Positions 20,590 through 32,073 of a DNA stretch of 64,000 nt are shown piece after piece. Below the pieces are notes generated by a model that was not told the origin of the DNA, searched no databases, and saw only the letters and a list, made by a program, of their open reading frames with translations. Within the stretch, counting starts at the first letter, position 1. Every line of letters starts with the position of its first letter. The stretch spans positions 18,385,779 through 18,449,778 of the forward strand of contig CM055108.1 in assembly GCA_029204225.1 (NCBI GenBank), read 5' to 3'. The stretch is from Diphasiastrum complanatum. Taxonomy: Eukaryota > Streptophyta > Lycopodiopsida > Lycopodiales > Lycopodiaceae. The position numbers were made by a program, and so were the translations under genes.

Positions 20590-23500
20590 TTATTCAGAAT
20601 TACAAGAATCAACTTCATCAGCGACAACATCTTGCAATTCATCTCCTCTTAGATGATTTTCATCATCACTCTCACTTTCAAAAATTATTTCATCATCCTG
20701 ACTATTAGAATTTCTATACTCAACATCTATGGAAGTGGGTGCTTCAAGTATGATTTGAAGATTTACTACATCTCTAGGTAGCTCAATCTCATAGTTAAAA
20801 TGAAGGTTTTTCATTTCATTCTCAACATTTGCGCCCTCAAATACTCGTCGTGAACGTGGTTCAACTTGAGCTACAAACCACCATAGCTTGTTTAGTCGAT
20901 CTGGTTGAAAAAACACCTGCAAAAATCACTATTATAGAATCGAAAACTCAAATACTGAAGTCACTTGCAATAAAATGAAAAACATGATAGCATAGCATGT
21001 GCACCTGCTCACAGTGACGAGGCAACACCAATGTCTCAAAGGACTCCATGCTCAATGTTTTTAATGAATCAATCACAAAAAATCCATTTGGATCCGATTT
21101 ACGGTTGCATTTGGCCCTCTACAAACTACCTTGAACCATTTTACATCAAATAAAAAATAGTGTCCACTTTCACCAAATGACACATCATAAATATTTTGTA
21201 TAGTTCCTACGTATTCTATGTCTCCTGAGTTGGGATTCCGTTCTCGTGCACTGCTTTGACTTTCTTGTTGAAAACATGCTTTTACACCACAATCGTGTGT
21301 GTGTCTCTTGTTATCAATCCTTTCAACACGAAAGTGGAAACCAAAAGCTCGTACAGCATTATACATTTTGCACTGCCACATGACAAACATGAATCTCACT
21401 TGCGAAGATCCAGCTCACGGATTTCTTTTGAACACATCCATCTACAACATATTCAATCCATTTTATGTCTATTTGAATTTTCAGTCAATAAATTCTAAAC
21501 AAAAAAATGTACCAAGTACATGTAAATAGCTGACAATGATTGACAGTTTGTATATGGTCTCACAAATATCTTTTGACAAGCACCCGCGAATTGACAATGG
21601 ATAGATGAATTGAATCATCTTTAGCCAATCACGAGATTTGAGACCTTGCAACTTTTCAACCACTGTGAATGATGACCGTAGAGAATGGGCAAAACCAGTT
21701 GGTGTTCTAATGTCATGAATAATGGAGCGCACATGGTTAAGCTCCTCTTTAGTGAATGTCCAGTACTTTTGGAGCATGATCTTCACCATCCATTATCCAA
21801 TATTCTTTTTTGGTGTGTGATTCTTTTAGATCGTGCCTTGCAGCAATGGTATCTTTTTCACCAATCAAGTGTTTCCAAATGTGTGCATGGGATCAAGTAG
21901 GTGATTAATCAAAAGGTTATTCCAATATTCCAAACGATGAAATATAGATAATCTTTTCATATCATTGATTGGCTTTGCTTGAGATTCCTCCCATAGTTTT
22001 TGCCAATCTTCCACAGATATCCTCTTTGGAGGCATCTCTCTCTCAACTCTTCCTCCAAAACCACTTCTATGAGTGTCTCTGAATGGATGGCCTTCATGCA
22101 AGTATTTATGATGATTTTCATAAACAACTTTTTTGAGACTATAAGAATATCTTCCCACAAGATTTGGCCTGCACAAAAACAAGCATTTTTCGAGCCGTTT
22201 GAAAGGTTGCCCAACAAATGGCTATTATCAATCACTATTAAAATAATTCTAGCCATTGTAGTATATCATGTAAATGTCAAAAATTACTAGTAGTATGTGA
22301 CTGTAAACAAACTCCTATGTACACAAGATAGACGTTGTTTGAATGATTACCTGAGCATTTACCTAATCCTGGATAGTCATGCATTGTCCACATTACAATG
22401 GCATGTAGCGAAAACTCTCTCTCATGTAAAGGGCGCGAAATGTCATATGCTTTTATCCCCTTCCACAAATCTTCCAAATCATCAATAAGCGCCTCAAGAT
22501 ACACATCCATGTTCTTCACCTTGCATTGGCCAGGAATTAGAAGTGCCAACATAACGTGTCTCTTTTTTGTACTCAACCAAAGAGGAATAATATAATTTAC
22601 CAAGCATACAGGCCAAATGGACCACGTAGTTGCTCGTACACCAAAGGGGTTCACACCATCTGTTGCAAGACCAAATCTCACATTTCTTGGCTCATTGGCA
22701 AAGCTTGGATACTCTTAGTTGATGTGTTTCCATGCAGGTGAATCTGAAGTTACCCTCATCATCCCATCCGTAGAGGTATGGTGTGCATGCCAATCCATAA
22801 GTTGTGCAAGAGATTTACAACGAAATAAACGTTGCAATCATGGAATTATTGGAAAATGTCGTTAAACTTTTCACGGAATGGTTGCCCCTTGTAAATTATC
22901 TCTATATCGAGGAGTATCACAAGTGGGACATTTCTTGAGTGATTTGTACCTTCCTCGATATAAAATACAACCTTTTGGACATGCATGATATTGCTTGTAG
23001 TCCATCCCGATGTTAGACAACATCTTCCGTGCCTCATCTCTTGTCTTAGGCATGACATTCCCTTCTGAGAGAATTTTGTTTTTCAATAGTCTGTACATGA
23101 CAAAAGAAGTCATTGTAAAAAAATTATCACTAGATGTCCAGATTGTAAATTTTGTTTCAAAGCAAAAATGACAAGTAGATGAAAAAAAATTTACTCAAAT
23201 AATGATGTGAGGCTTTGGTCACACTCCATCTACATTTGGCTTGAAGATTTAATAGAAGTAGAGAAGTCGCCAAATGAGATGTCTTTGCTCCAGGATACAA
23301 TGTGGTCTTTGATTCTTCTCACAATTTCTTTTCTTCTGTAGACAAAAGTGCCTCCTCATCTTGTTCATTGTATCTAGTTACACTATTGTTCTCGTACATA
23401 TCATCCAACATGTCTCCCATGACTTCAAATTCTTCATTCATTGGAAGCTCATTTTCATCATTGGAACTTGTTTGCGAAGAAGTAGATCTAGATGAGCTAG

Positions 23501-23609
23501 ATTCAGATGCATTAGTCTCTTGATTGCGCTCATCAATTTCCATCATCTCTTTTAAGCCTTGACGCAGACGACGAGGTAATTGTTTTATATGAGGACCGTT
23601 GTATGACAT
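20590..23609 (-). pseudogene. CACTA (En/Spm) transposase, Tnp2 family
   Basis: Read 5' to 3' on the minus strand. 23609-23319 is an acidic/Ser-rich N-terminal region. 23113-22871 has DYKQYHACPKGCILYRG and KKCPTCDTPRYRDN, the Tnp2 zinc-ribbon-like block. 22840-22277 has SPAWKHIN, RNVRFGLATDGVNPFG and TMHDYPGLG, the most diagnostic Tnp2 strings. 22182-21865 has HEGHPFR, PKRIS and LLINHLLDPMHT. 21789-21481 is a DUF4218-like segment (VVEKLQGLKSRDWLKMIQF). 21399-21073 and 20922-20590 are a DUF4216-like C-terminus (YDVSFGESGHYFLFDVKWF; VFFQPDRLNKLWWFV), with a probable intron at about 20925-21005. A few stops or frameshifts occur and spliced introns may explain some, so it could be old or partly intact. 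Tnp2 is the cut-and-paste transposase of CACTA elements. Confidence 0.85.
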
Positions 23610-23639
23610 TCGTCATCTACGTCGACCATTACGAGGATT

Positions 23640-23797
23640 ATTGTCTCCAACATTAAATGAGGATGAAGAATCCTATATACCAAAATAACAAGAAGTAGGT
23701 TGAAACAATGCTTGATAAACATTTTCTCCCAATACTTGATAGATCTAAATGTTGCATATGAATATAAATTACCTCTTTGTTTAAAAAGTATGAACAT
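23640..23797 (-). pseudogene. Second copy of a SET-domain C-terminal segment
   Basis: Reads SYATFRSIKYWEKMFIKHCFN, which parallels CATRSIKFWEGLFIKYSFN at about 24160-24090. At DNA level the stretches around 23696-23760 and 24089-24150 align (shared TTGATAGATCTA and GGTTGAAAC). It is a local duplication of the end of the SET-like gene, directly in front of the transposase. Confidence 0.55.
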
Positions 23798-24046
23798 ACC
23801 AATGTATCTATTAGACCATTCTTCTTTTCATCTTGTTAACATTCAATGAACTTAAAGAATTGCACGCTTCTACATATTTACATATTTATAAATTTCACAT
23901 TCATAAGCTTTCACTTATTATCTTATGTAAACATCTAGGCAAATGACGAATAATGCTCCTAGCATTTGACATATTTAGTGACACAAACCAAATACAAACA
24001 AGATGTATGGATTATACATCTCTGCATATCAACAAAATCTAAATCT

Positions 24047-24981
24047 TCACATTTGACATATTGTCTTTTGCAAACATTTGGGTAGAGGACGGTTGAAACT
24101 ATACTTGATGAACAATCCCTCCCAAAACTTGATAGATCTAGTGGCACAGACCATTACATAAGTGCCCTTTACATTCCTAGTAAAATATTCTTCTTTTCCA
24201 TTGGTGAGTTCTTCAAAACCACAATTCGTCAATAGAGGGTGGCCAATGGCTATTTATATATGCAGCAATGTTTCCATGCACATCTGGACGTCCATCAATG
24301 TATGTATGATTTGCCCTTGAGATGTTGTCTCCTTGCATGTGTTGCTCCTCTAAAGAACAAGCATTTGGATTCACTATTTAGAGGGACCTCAATACTACTC
24401 AATGCAAAAAGGCCCAAACCAGCCTCAGGAAAGTGTTCACTAGCCATGATCATGTACATTCGACCCCAATACGTAAATGGTATTCCATTTAATGGTAATG
24501 GTGATTGGAGTGGCCAACACAAATATCTACTTCTAATGAAACTTTCTACTAATGATTGCAAGCTAGGTGGAAGAGGAAGATCAGACAAAGAACCTAGAAT
24601 GTCTTTTGACACATCAACAATGCGTAGTAATTTGCAATTATCTTTCAAACTAGTCATAATAGGTCCAAGATGTGTTCTCTTTTCTAAAGGGGTGGTCAAG
24701 TTTGTGGAATCCACGTGGAGTATCGTGGAGGACTCATGTGCAATATCTAGGATAGGTGTGGTTGGGTGGTAAGAACGTTCTAGAGATTTGGAAACATGGA
24801 TTGAATCACAAGGCATTGATGAACTAATTATATCATGCAAGGGGTCATCATCAACAAGAGCATCATCTAAGGCCAATGATGATCCAAAATCAATATTCAT
24901 GTGATTTATTCTATCAATAATATTCTCGATCTCTCTTGCAACTCTTTTCCTTGAAACCAACTTGTATTCCTTCTTCTGCAA
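24047..24981 (-). pseudogene. SET-domain (lysine methyltransferase-like) gene, broken
   Basis: The minus-strand frame 24981-24295 begins with a basic/acidic region, then LPLPPSLQSLVESFI, and then HFPEAGLGLFALSSIEV, the opening G-x-G-x-F-A of a SET domain. After a frame change, YIDGRPDVHGNIAAYINS is the N-I-A-x-Y-I-N substrate/cofactor region. After another, TNCGFEELTNGKEEYFTRN and VMVCATRSIKFWEGLFIKY supply N-C-x-F and the A-T-R-x-I...E-x-L-F-x-x-Y ending. These blocks are in correct SET order over about 230 residues, with no cysteine-rich post-SET seen. Frame changes could be introns or lesions; the short spacings favour lesions. It lies on the same strand between the transposase-associated segment at 25.6 kb and the Tnp2 core, so it appears to be carried by the CACTA complex. 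SET function is known for the family; activity here is unlikely. Confidence 0.6.
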
Positions 24982-25003
24982 AACTTGAAAATGTTAGATG
25001 TAT

Positions 25004-25131
<128 letters not shown>

Positions 25132-25539
25132 CAGAGGCATGGAACATAAATTAATATATAACACAAACCGTAAACTAGTAGCAAGAAACACACACACGCA
25201 GACACACAAACACCCACACCCACCCTAAACACACATGAAGAAAAAACAAAGAGAACATTATATAGAGTGCTAATCAAACCTCCCGAACCACATGATTATA
25301 TCCTACTCCAGAATGTCACCACATGCTCCCTCCCTGCGGCATTTGGGCTTTCTTGTGGAACTCATCTTCCAACAAAAAATATTTGAACCACGTCTTTAAC
25401 GGAAGAAAGCAAGGGCTATAGAATGGATTTTTTCTTTTAGAAGCAAGTGAGAGATTAACTTCAAAGTATCGTGGCACTCATCCTATCGCTCAGTATTTAT
25501 TGACCAAACTATACTTGAAGTGCCATAAGGGTCAAAGAT

Positions 25540-26354
25540 TAAAGCATTTCCAAGAAACACTTTGAAGAGTTTACCTCTCGTACTCTTGGATCCTCTGTGT
25601 GCACTCCATTGGCCCAAATATGATCGTTGGCAATCCTCCTTGTCCGAATCGTAAGTCCTTTGCATTGTGTGCATGTACATGGTATCATCTCATCATATTC
25701 TGGTTGAAACTGGTCCAATAATCCAATTGCAAATGGCACAAATTATTTCAGTGTCATTCAGGTGAAAATTGACAAATTCTAACATGTGACGAATTGTAAC
25801 ATGTGACAAAAATTGACAAAATAGTCTTTGTACATTTAGTGCATTTGCAACCTTCATTTGTGATGGAGTGGTGTCTTGGCTTTCCAAAGCGCAATATACT
25901 ATATGACAATCCTCAACCAAATCGGAGTACATCACTATTACAAATAAAAAAAATTATGACATAAATCAATATGCATACATGTGATGAATCAATAGGCGGT
26001 CTACGTTGACTGATGGAAGAGCTTGAAGATGAACCAATCAATAGTTGTTCATCGTACTTTAGTCTTGCTTGCTCCTTTTTTTTGTGATAGAGCTCAATTC
26101 TTTTTTCTTTCTCTAAATCATGTGGAGGTACGATAATTTCCCTAGAATTCATAATTCCAATCAAATGTCATTGTAAAAATAAATTTGCAAGAAAAAATAT
26201 ACTCATATTCAAATAACAAATAAAGTGCAATTGATGTCAAAATTAAAAACAATATATATATGTTGTTGCGATCATGAGATGAATCGCTATCTGATGGTGA
26301 TGACGTTGTCGATGACATATACACACTATAGCCAGCTACTCTATACCACATCAT
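25540..26354 (-). pseudogene. Transposase-associated N-terminal segment of the CACTA element
   Basis: At 25739-25540 the frame reads PCTCTQCKGLTIRTRR followed by NDHIWANGVH. The C-x-C-x-x-C plus basic spacing and H-I-x-x-N-G resemble the transposase-associated domain (PF13963) that precedes Tnp2. Upstream, 26164-25913 encodes a charged segment (HDLEKEKRIELYHKKKEQARLKY), and 26290 starts a Ser/Asp-rich peptide. Boundaries and splicing are unresolved. Confidence 0.45.
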
Positions 26355-26359
26355 AAGTA

Positions 26360-27600
26360 ATCATGATGAGACTGTATGTCTTGAACAAATAAAATAAAAT
26401 CTGTTAAAGACATGCCAACATCTGATCCATGTATATTCTAGTTATGCTTAATGAAAATCTAATATTCTAGTAACATTGCTATCAAGAAAATTGCTTGGGC
26501 GGGGCAACACATGACGAGCAATCAAAATGAGGTTCATATTGACAAATGTCAGACATCAGTATATAGTGCGCACATGCCTATCTCAACTTATTTAAAGACC
26601 ACATAGTTGTCAATGTTCAAAGCTTTCAGTTTGAACTCTTGTCCAAGATAAGTGTTGATCTCACTCAATCTTTCTTTCAAGATGGAATGATCAAAATCAA
26701 ACAATCAATCATATACTCAATTAATTGATTGTCCACTCAATCACTCATTTGATTAATTAATACTTGGATCGAGTTAGTTAGTGATAAATCTCTTTGTATT
26801 GGCCTAGTGTGCCATGGTATCTCATGACGAGCAATATGCATTCGTCCTTTCTATCTATGGTTGCTTTGTATGCAAGATGATGTTCCTCGAATCGAAAAAG
26901 AAAAGACGAGCAATTGGACAATGTCAATCAATCATATACTAGCTAGCACACCATTGATCAACCTCTTTATTACAATGCTAAATGATATTTCAACTGATTA
27001 CTATGATTTCATATAAGGTTATATAGGTCACACACCAACAATTAAAAAGATATATCATATAGGTCACATATCACTAAGGTCCTCAATATAACATAAATGC
27101 TTTTGATCATGAATCTAAATAATCTCATGCAACCATTTAAGAGGTCACATGACAAAAGCAAAAAATTTCTATTTGACCATATAATTATGTCATCAAATTA
27201 TATAAAATCTATGACACCTAGATTATTAATAAACTAAATTTTTTATGACATCACTGATTTGACATAATATTATGTCATAAAATCCTAAAAACTTGTCAAA
27301 TTACTTGTTTAATAACAATAAGTACTATATTTTATCTCATGATTTTGTCTTTTATGTCAAATCTCAAGAAAAATAAAATTTATAACAATACAAAACTAGA
27401 TTTAACAATTAATACTACCATAATGATCTTTGAATTGATTTTTTATGTTCCATCATATTAAAAAAAATATTATATGTAAGATTTTATGTCAAATCCTACA
27501 ATAAAATATTCTCATAAAATCTAGAAAAGATTATGACTTGCATGAATGACATTTAAAGCATGCAAGCCCATGTGGGGGACCCTCCCACGTGTGAAGAGAG
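26360..27600. other. AT-rich region with TTATGTCA / TGACATAA words
   Basis: No gene is seen. Between about 27050 and 27550 the words TATGTCA, TGACATAA and close variants occur roughly ten times in both orientations, including the nearly palindromic TTGACATAATATTATGTCA. It lies between the two divergently oriented CACTA-type genes and could be a second kind of subterminal or promoter repeat. Confidence 0.4.
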
Positions 27601-27610
27601 GGAAAAAAAT

Positions 27611-27687
27611 CCGCATGGAACATCCACGTGTGGATATCGTGTGGATTATCCACGCGTGGATAACTTCTACGTGGATAAACCACGCAA
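27611..27687. repeat. Palindrome array GCGTGGATTATCCACGC (cluster 2)
   Basis: It has the units GGAACATCCACGTGTGGAT, GTGTGGATTATCCACGCG and ACGTGGATAAACCACGC. The order GGAACATCCACG then GTGGAT also opens a site in cluster 1 at 18934. It lies about 370 bp upstream of the TNPA-like start codon. Confidence 0.75.
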
Positions 27688-28053
27688 AACTTGAATGCCA
27701 ATAAAATCACATTTTCGTGAGCACTTTTGCTCCTCTTCTTTTGCTTTCAAGTTCTAGTGATTTTCCTAATCTTGTCTTTAATGCTCTTGCTTGCTATTGC
27801 TCTTTCAAGCTCTATAGATCTTGCTTACTTGCTTGCTTTTGGTTGCTCTTCTTTGCTAGTGATCTTGCTCTTGCTATTGCTTGCAATCTTTTCCTAATCT
27901 ATTGATCTTGTTTGCTATTTATCTTGCTTGCTCTTGCTTACTATTGATCTATTGCTTTCTTGTCATTGCTTACTCTTCTAATCTAACACTCTTCACTACT
28001 CTTTCATTCCCATTCCCCGCTACTTTCTAACTTTTAAAGTTTTCCTTTGATAC

Positions 28054-29282
28054 AATGTCTTCAAGTGGTAGATCAAGTGGAAGATCAAGTGGGAGACCAT
28101 CTAGGAGAAGAGCTCGTGAGGAGCCCGAAGAATATAATCAAGAGTGGGTTTGAGAATCTATTTCCTCAACAAAGAGATAGAATCAAAAATCTTGTGTTAT
28201 CTTCTTTGGGTGAATCACTTGAGAGAAGAGCTTCCGAAGATGCTCCTTTCTAGGAATCGTGTAGTGTGCATTATGATCTTAATCCACATGGTGGAGTTAT
28301 AAAAAATATGTGTGGCAATGTACTTCATGTCCGTTTGCGTGATTTAGTTGCTTTATATTTTGGTGAAGATTACATGATCGATTGGTCCTCCCAATCGCTT
28401 CAAGACAAAAATAAAATGATAGAGATTTTATATTTTGAATTCCCTCTATCCAATGCTTTTAGTAGGACTTGGGCCTTGAATTCAATTTGCCTTTGTATTC
28501 GAAACAAAAGACAATTGATGAGAAGAGTTGTGAGGAATCCCAAAAATCCCACGAAGCCTGGATGGTGCTCCAAAAGGGATTGGAGGAAGGTGAAAGGAGA
28601 ATTGTTGCAAAATCCCCAAAAGTATGAACAACAACATAGGAATGTCGCCAAGAAGCTCTTAAAACATGGCCAAAGTCACTTGGGATCGGGAGGAAGGGGC
28701 AATCTAGAGGCCCAATTTGTAAGTGCAATATTTTTTACTATGATTCTATTTTGGTAGTGAGATTGTTAATGTTTTTTATTGCTAAACTATGTTTTTTTGT
28801 TGAATGTAGTTTAGTGATTTTGGAAGACACATGACCGCCGCGGAGTACAAACAAGGTTACGATCATCGATATGCAGGCCTTAAGGCTTTTATGGAATCTC
28901 ATGGATTGTTTTCAATCGTAAACTCTTAGCCTTTATTGTTTTGTGATTATTTACTTTGTGGTTTACAAGTAAGTTTAGTCTCAATTTAATTGAATCTTTG
29001 ATTCTATTTTGTAGAGAGGCTCTACAACTTCAAGCGTTTGCGATGTGAAAGAAAATGTGGAAAAATATTGAGGAGCAAAATGTGGAAGAGAACGTGAATG
29101 AGAGCGAAGGGGAGTTTGAAGATGTGGACACAACGTACACCTACAAAACAAAGGAAGCGAGGAGAGAGGAAGTGATGATGAGTAGAGTTTTAAAATTAAA
29201 TGTAACGCCTTGTAGAAGGCAATGTATGAAGGGGAAATTTATTTTCTCATCAATGTACTTTTTTTTAAATCAATCAATATAA
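28054..29282 (+). pseudogene. TNPA-like plant transposon protein (Ptta/En/Spm type)
   Basis: The start at 28054 gives MSSSGRSSGRSSGRPSRRRA, then a stop (28150) and a frame change. 28160-28720 encodes a basic region with GWCSKRDWRKVKGELLQNP and HRNVAKKLLKHGQSHLGSGG, in the style of plant Transposase_24 proteins (the N-R-x...-H-x-x-G-S region). GT at about 28719 and AG at about 28809 fit an intron. The next exon reads FGRHMTAAEYKQGYDHRYAG, ends at a GTAAAC donor near 28917, and a third exon begins after TTTTGTAG near 29014, rich in Glu (EEQNVEENVNESEGEFEDVD). It is divergent to the Tnp2 unit. In the family, TNPA binds subterminal repeats and assists excision. Identification is moderate because similarity is short. 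Confidence 0.5.
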
Positions 29283-29289
29283 TGTTTTG

Positions 29290-29940
29290 GCACGACATCA
29301 TTCTTGCAAAAATTTTGAATGCATATATTTTTAATTCATGAATGCAAATGTATAGTCTATTGAATGCACATCTATTGAATGAAAATGTATCTATTTATGT
29401 ATTCAATGCAATGTATAGTCTATTTAATGCACATCTATGAAATACAAATGTATCTATTGATGAATTCAATGCAATGTATCTATTTTAGCACATGATTTGC
29501 ATGCTGGAATGCACAATAGAAAGTAATGGAAAGCACAATGGAAAGTAATGGAAACCACAATATAATACATCAATAGATAACACATTAAGTTATCAACTAA
29601 ATATCAAATCAAGCAAAATAAATGTGAATTTACCTTTACTATTGTATCTCCATTGTTTTGCAATCTTTGTTTTTCCTTTTGCATGCACTTGATCTTTCAA
29701 TCTTTTGCAATGAAAGATCTTTTTTCATTTTTCATATCCAAGCTCACATCACAAACAAAAAAGATCTTAAAACTTATGATCACAAAACACATACTATTAG
29801 CATCCATCAATGAACTAAAAACCCTAAACACTATCAATATTCTCACTCACATTCATCCCCATCTCATCCCCACTCCCATCTATACTCTCTTTTTCTCTCT
29901 CACACAGAAAAGAAAAAAGAAAGTCGACCTCTAGTTTAGG
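29290..29940. other. No gene recognised
   Basis: AT-rich with a short tandem theme (ATGAATGCAAATGTATAGTCTATT variants, about 29325-29500) and Ca-rich strings. An open plus-strand stretch at 29653-29934 has no motif. Confidence 0.3.
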
Positions 29941-29941
29941 A

Positions 29942-29962
29942 ACGAACCACATTTTGGTTCGT
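29942..29962. repeat. Perfect 8-bp inverted repeat (hairpin)
   Basis: ACGAACCA and TGGTTCGT are separated by CATTT. They lie just inside the degraded palindrome at 29995-30014, near the presumed right end of the CACTA complex. Confidence 0.6.
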
Positions 29963-29994
29963 GCCAAATGTTCTTTTTTTTGTCAAGAAAATTT

Positions 29995-30014
29995 GTGTGG
30001 ATTATAATCTACGC
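29995..30014. repeat. Degraded palindrome site (cluster 3)
   Basis: GTGTGGATTATAATCTACGC, a variant of the clusters at 18.9 and 27.6 kb. It directly precedes the 30027-30092 inverted repeat arm. Confidence 0.6.
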
Positions 30015-30026
30015 AAAATCTAGAGA

Positions 30027-30092
30027 TTTAATACTTAGAATTTGCTTTGCACATGAACACAGATCATGCTACACAGTAACACAGACAGAAAA
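30027..30092 (-). repeat. Inverted repeat arm, pairs with 18798-18862
   Basis: Its reverse complement matches the arm at 18.8 kb. It lies 220-285 bp inside the presumed 3' LTR of the adjacent copia element (LTR start near 30311 on the minus strand), so it may instead be LTR sequence. Confidence 0.7.
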
Positions 30093-30361
30093 CACTCTCC
30101 ATTGCAAGCTCACATAGCAACTGTATTTTTCAAAATGAAATTACACTGTACATATAGTTGTTCACTCAAGCAACCCATGCATGACCCAGGTTGTCGTTGA
30201 CGGGACGCGTGTCCTATCGACTTGCCTCGTGGCGAGGCCAACTGATCCTTATCCACTGATAGGACCCACAGTACAATAGCACAATGATTCTACTTTAATT
30301 CTAACTCTCTCCCTTAAAGTAGAGTCTACTTTTTTATACAGTCATATACATAGCTTTAAAG

Positions 30362-32040
30362 TCAACAAACTTTAAGTACAGAAAGCTTTGATCTAAACTT
30401 ATCAAACTTTTCTCCAACAAGTGGCTTAGTGAAAATATAAGCTAGTTGTTCATCTGTGCTACAATGAGCAACATGAGTTTCACGACTCAGCAGCCTCTCA
30501 CGTATAAAGTGATACTGAATCTCAATGTGTTTAGTACTCGCATGGAACACTGGATTCTTTGCTAGCTGAATGCCACTTTGACTGTCGCTATGTAATGTCG
30601 TGTGATCTTTCTGCTTCATGCCAACTTCTTCTAAGATTTGTCTCAACCATATAGCTTCATGTGTTGCACTACACATTGCCTTATACTCTGCTTCTGTGGT
30701 GGATAGAGTAATTGTACTTTGTTTCTTACTAGACCAGGAAAAACAACTACCACAAAACTGGAATACATACCATGTGGTAGATCTACGATCATCATAGTCA
30801 CCTCCCCAATCCGCATCCACATAGCCACACAACTCAGGTAAACCATCATGCTTCTTGTAAATCAAGCCATAATCTGAAGTGCCTTTCACATAACGCAAAA
30901 TGCGTTTAGTTGCCTTCCAATGTGTTTCTGTAGGTGCTAAACTGACTTACAATGCCAACAACATAGCATATATCTGGTCTAGTCGTGGTAAGGTAAATCA
31001 AGCTCCCTACTAACTGTCTATACAGCATAGCATCAAATGACTGTGACTCATCAAGCTTAGAAAGTTGTTTACCTAGTTCAATAGGAGTATTTACTGGTTT
31101 GCAATCCTGCAACCTAAACCTGTGTAGTACTTCACCTATGTTAAACCCACTTCGTGTCATTTTTGCCACACCTCTACTCTAGGGCAATAATGCATCAGGC
31201 TGGGATCTGCCATCTCGAATTGTTCCATGAGGTCTTTCTTGATCATGTCTATCATCTCTTGATTATTTTCCGTAATAATCAAGTCATCAACATAAAGAGC
31301 AATCAAAGCAACCATACCATCAAAGCATGAGACATATAGATTTGGATCAGAATGTGTTCTCACCATCCCCTTTGAACGAAACCAGACATCAATCATGCTA
31401 TACCATGCACGTGGTGTCTGTTTAAGACCATAAAGCACTTTCTTCAAGCGGCATACTTTATTTTCCTGTCCCTTCGCTACAAAGCTTTCAGGTTGTTCCA
31501 TGAACACTTCTTCTTCTAACTCACCATTTAGAAAGACAGATTTCACATCCATCTGATGCAAATGCCAACCAAAATGTGAAGCTAAAGCAACAAGTAGACA
31601 TAGGGTATTCTACTTACAAACCGACGCAAAGGTCTCCTCATAGTCAATGTCTTACTATGTGCATACCCTTTGATCACCAATCTTGCCTTGTGCTTTGCTA
31701 TACTTCCATCTGCATGGTACTTAGTCCTGTCTACCCATTTGCAACCAATGGGTTTCTTGCCAATTGGTGGTTCTACTAAGTCCCATGTGCTATGTTTAGC
31801 AATTGACTCCATCTCTTCTCCCATGGCCTTGACCCAAATGTCATCATCCTTCGCTTCACCATAAGTCGAAGGTTCTTTGCTTTGAATAATGCTAGATAAG
31901 AGAGCATAATTTGCTTCATACCTTTCAGGTTGTGTCTTCTCTCTTGTTGATCTTCGTAGCTCTCTCTGACTAGGTGATCCTGGAAAGTCATCCATGTCGC
32001 GGCTCTCCAACAATCTCTCAAACCACTTAGGGAGCTTCAT
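30362..32040 (-). pseudogene. Copia reverse transcriptase and RNase H
   Basis: RT begins near 31850 (GCKWVDRTKYHADGSIAKHK), continues with MHQMDVKSVFLNGELEEEV and VLYGLKQTPRAWYSMID, and has an intact YVDD in VALIALYVDDLII (about 31270). 31169-30906 reads KPVNTPIELGKQLSK and VGSLIYLTTTRPDICY. 30898-30362 is RNase H with GYVDADWGGDYDDRRST, STTEAEYKA, HSDSQSGIQLAKNP and the closing FTKPLVGEKF. Frame breaks lie near 31580, 31160 and 30900. Catalytic residues remain, but the reading frame does not. Confidence 0.85.
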
Positions 32041-32073
32041 GTCAGGTGATCGGCTTCCTGGTGAAAATGTATC

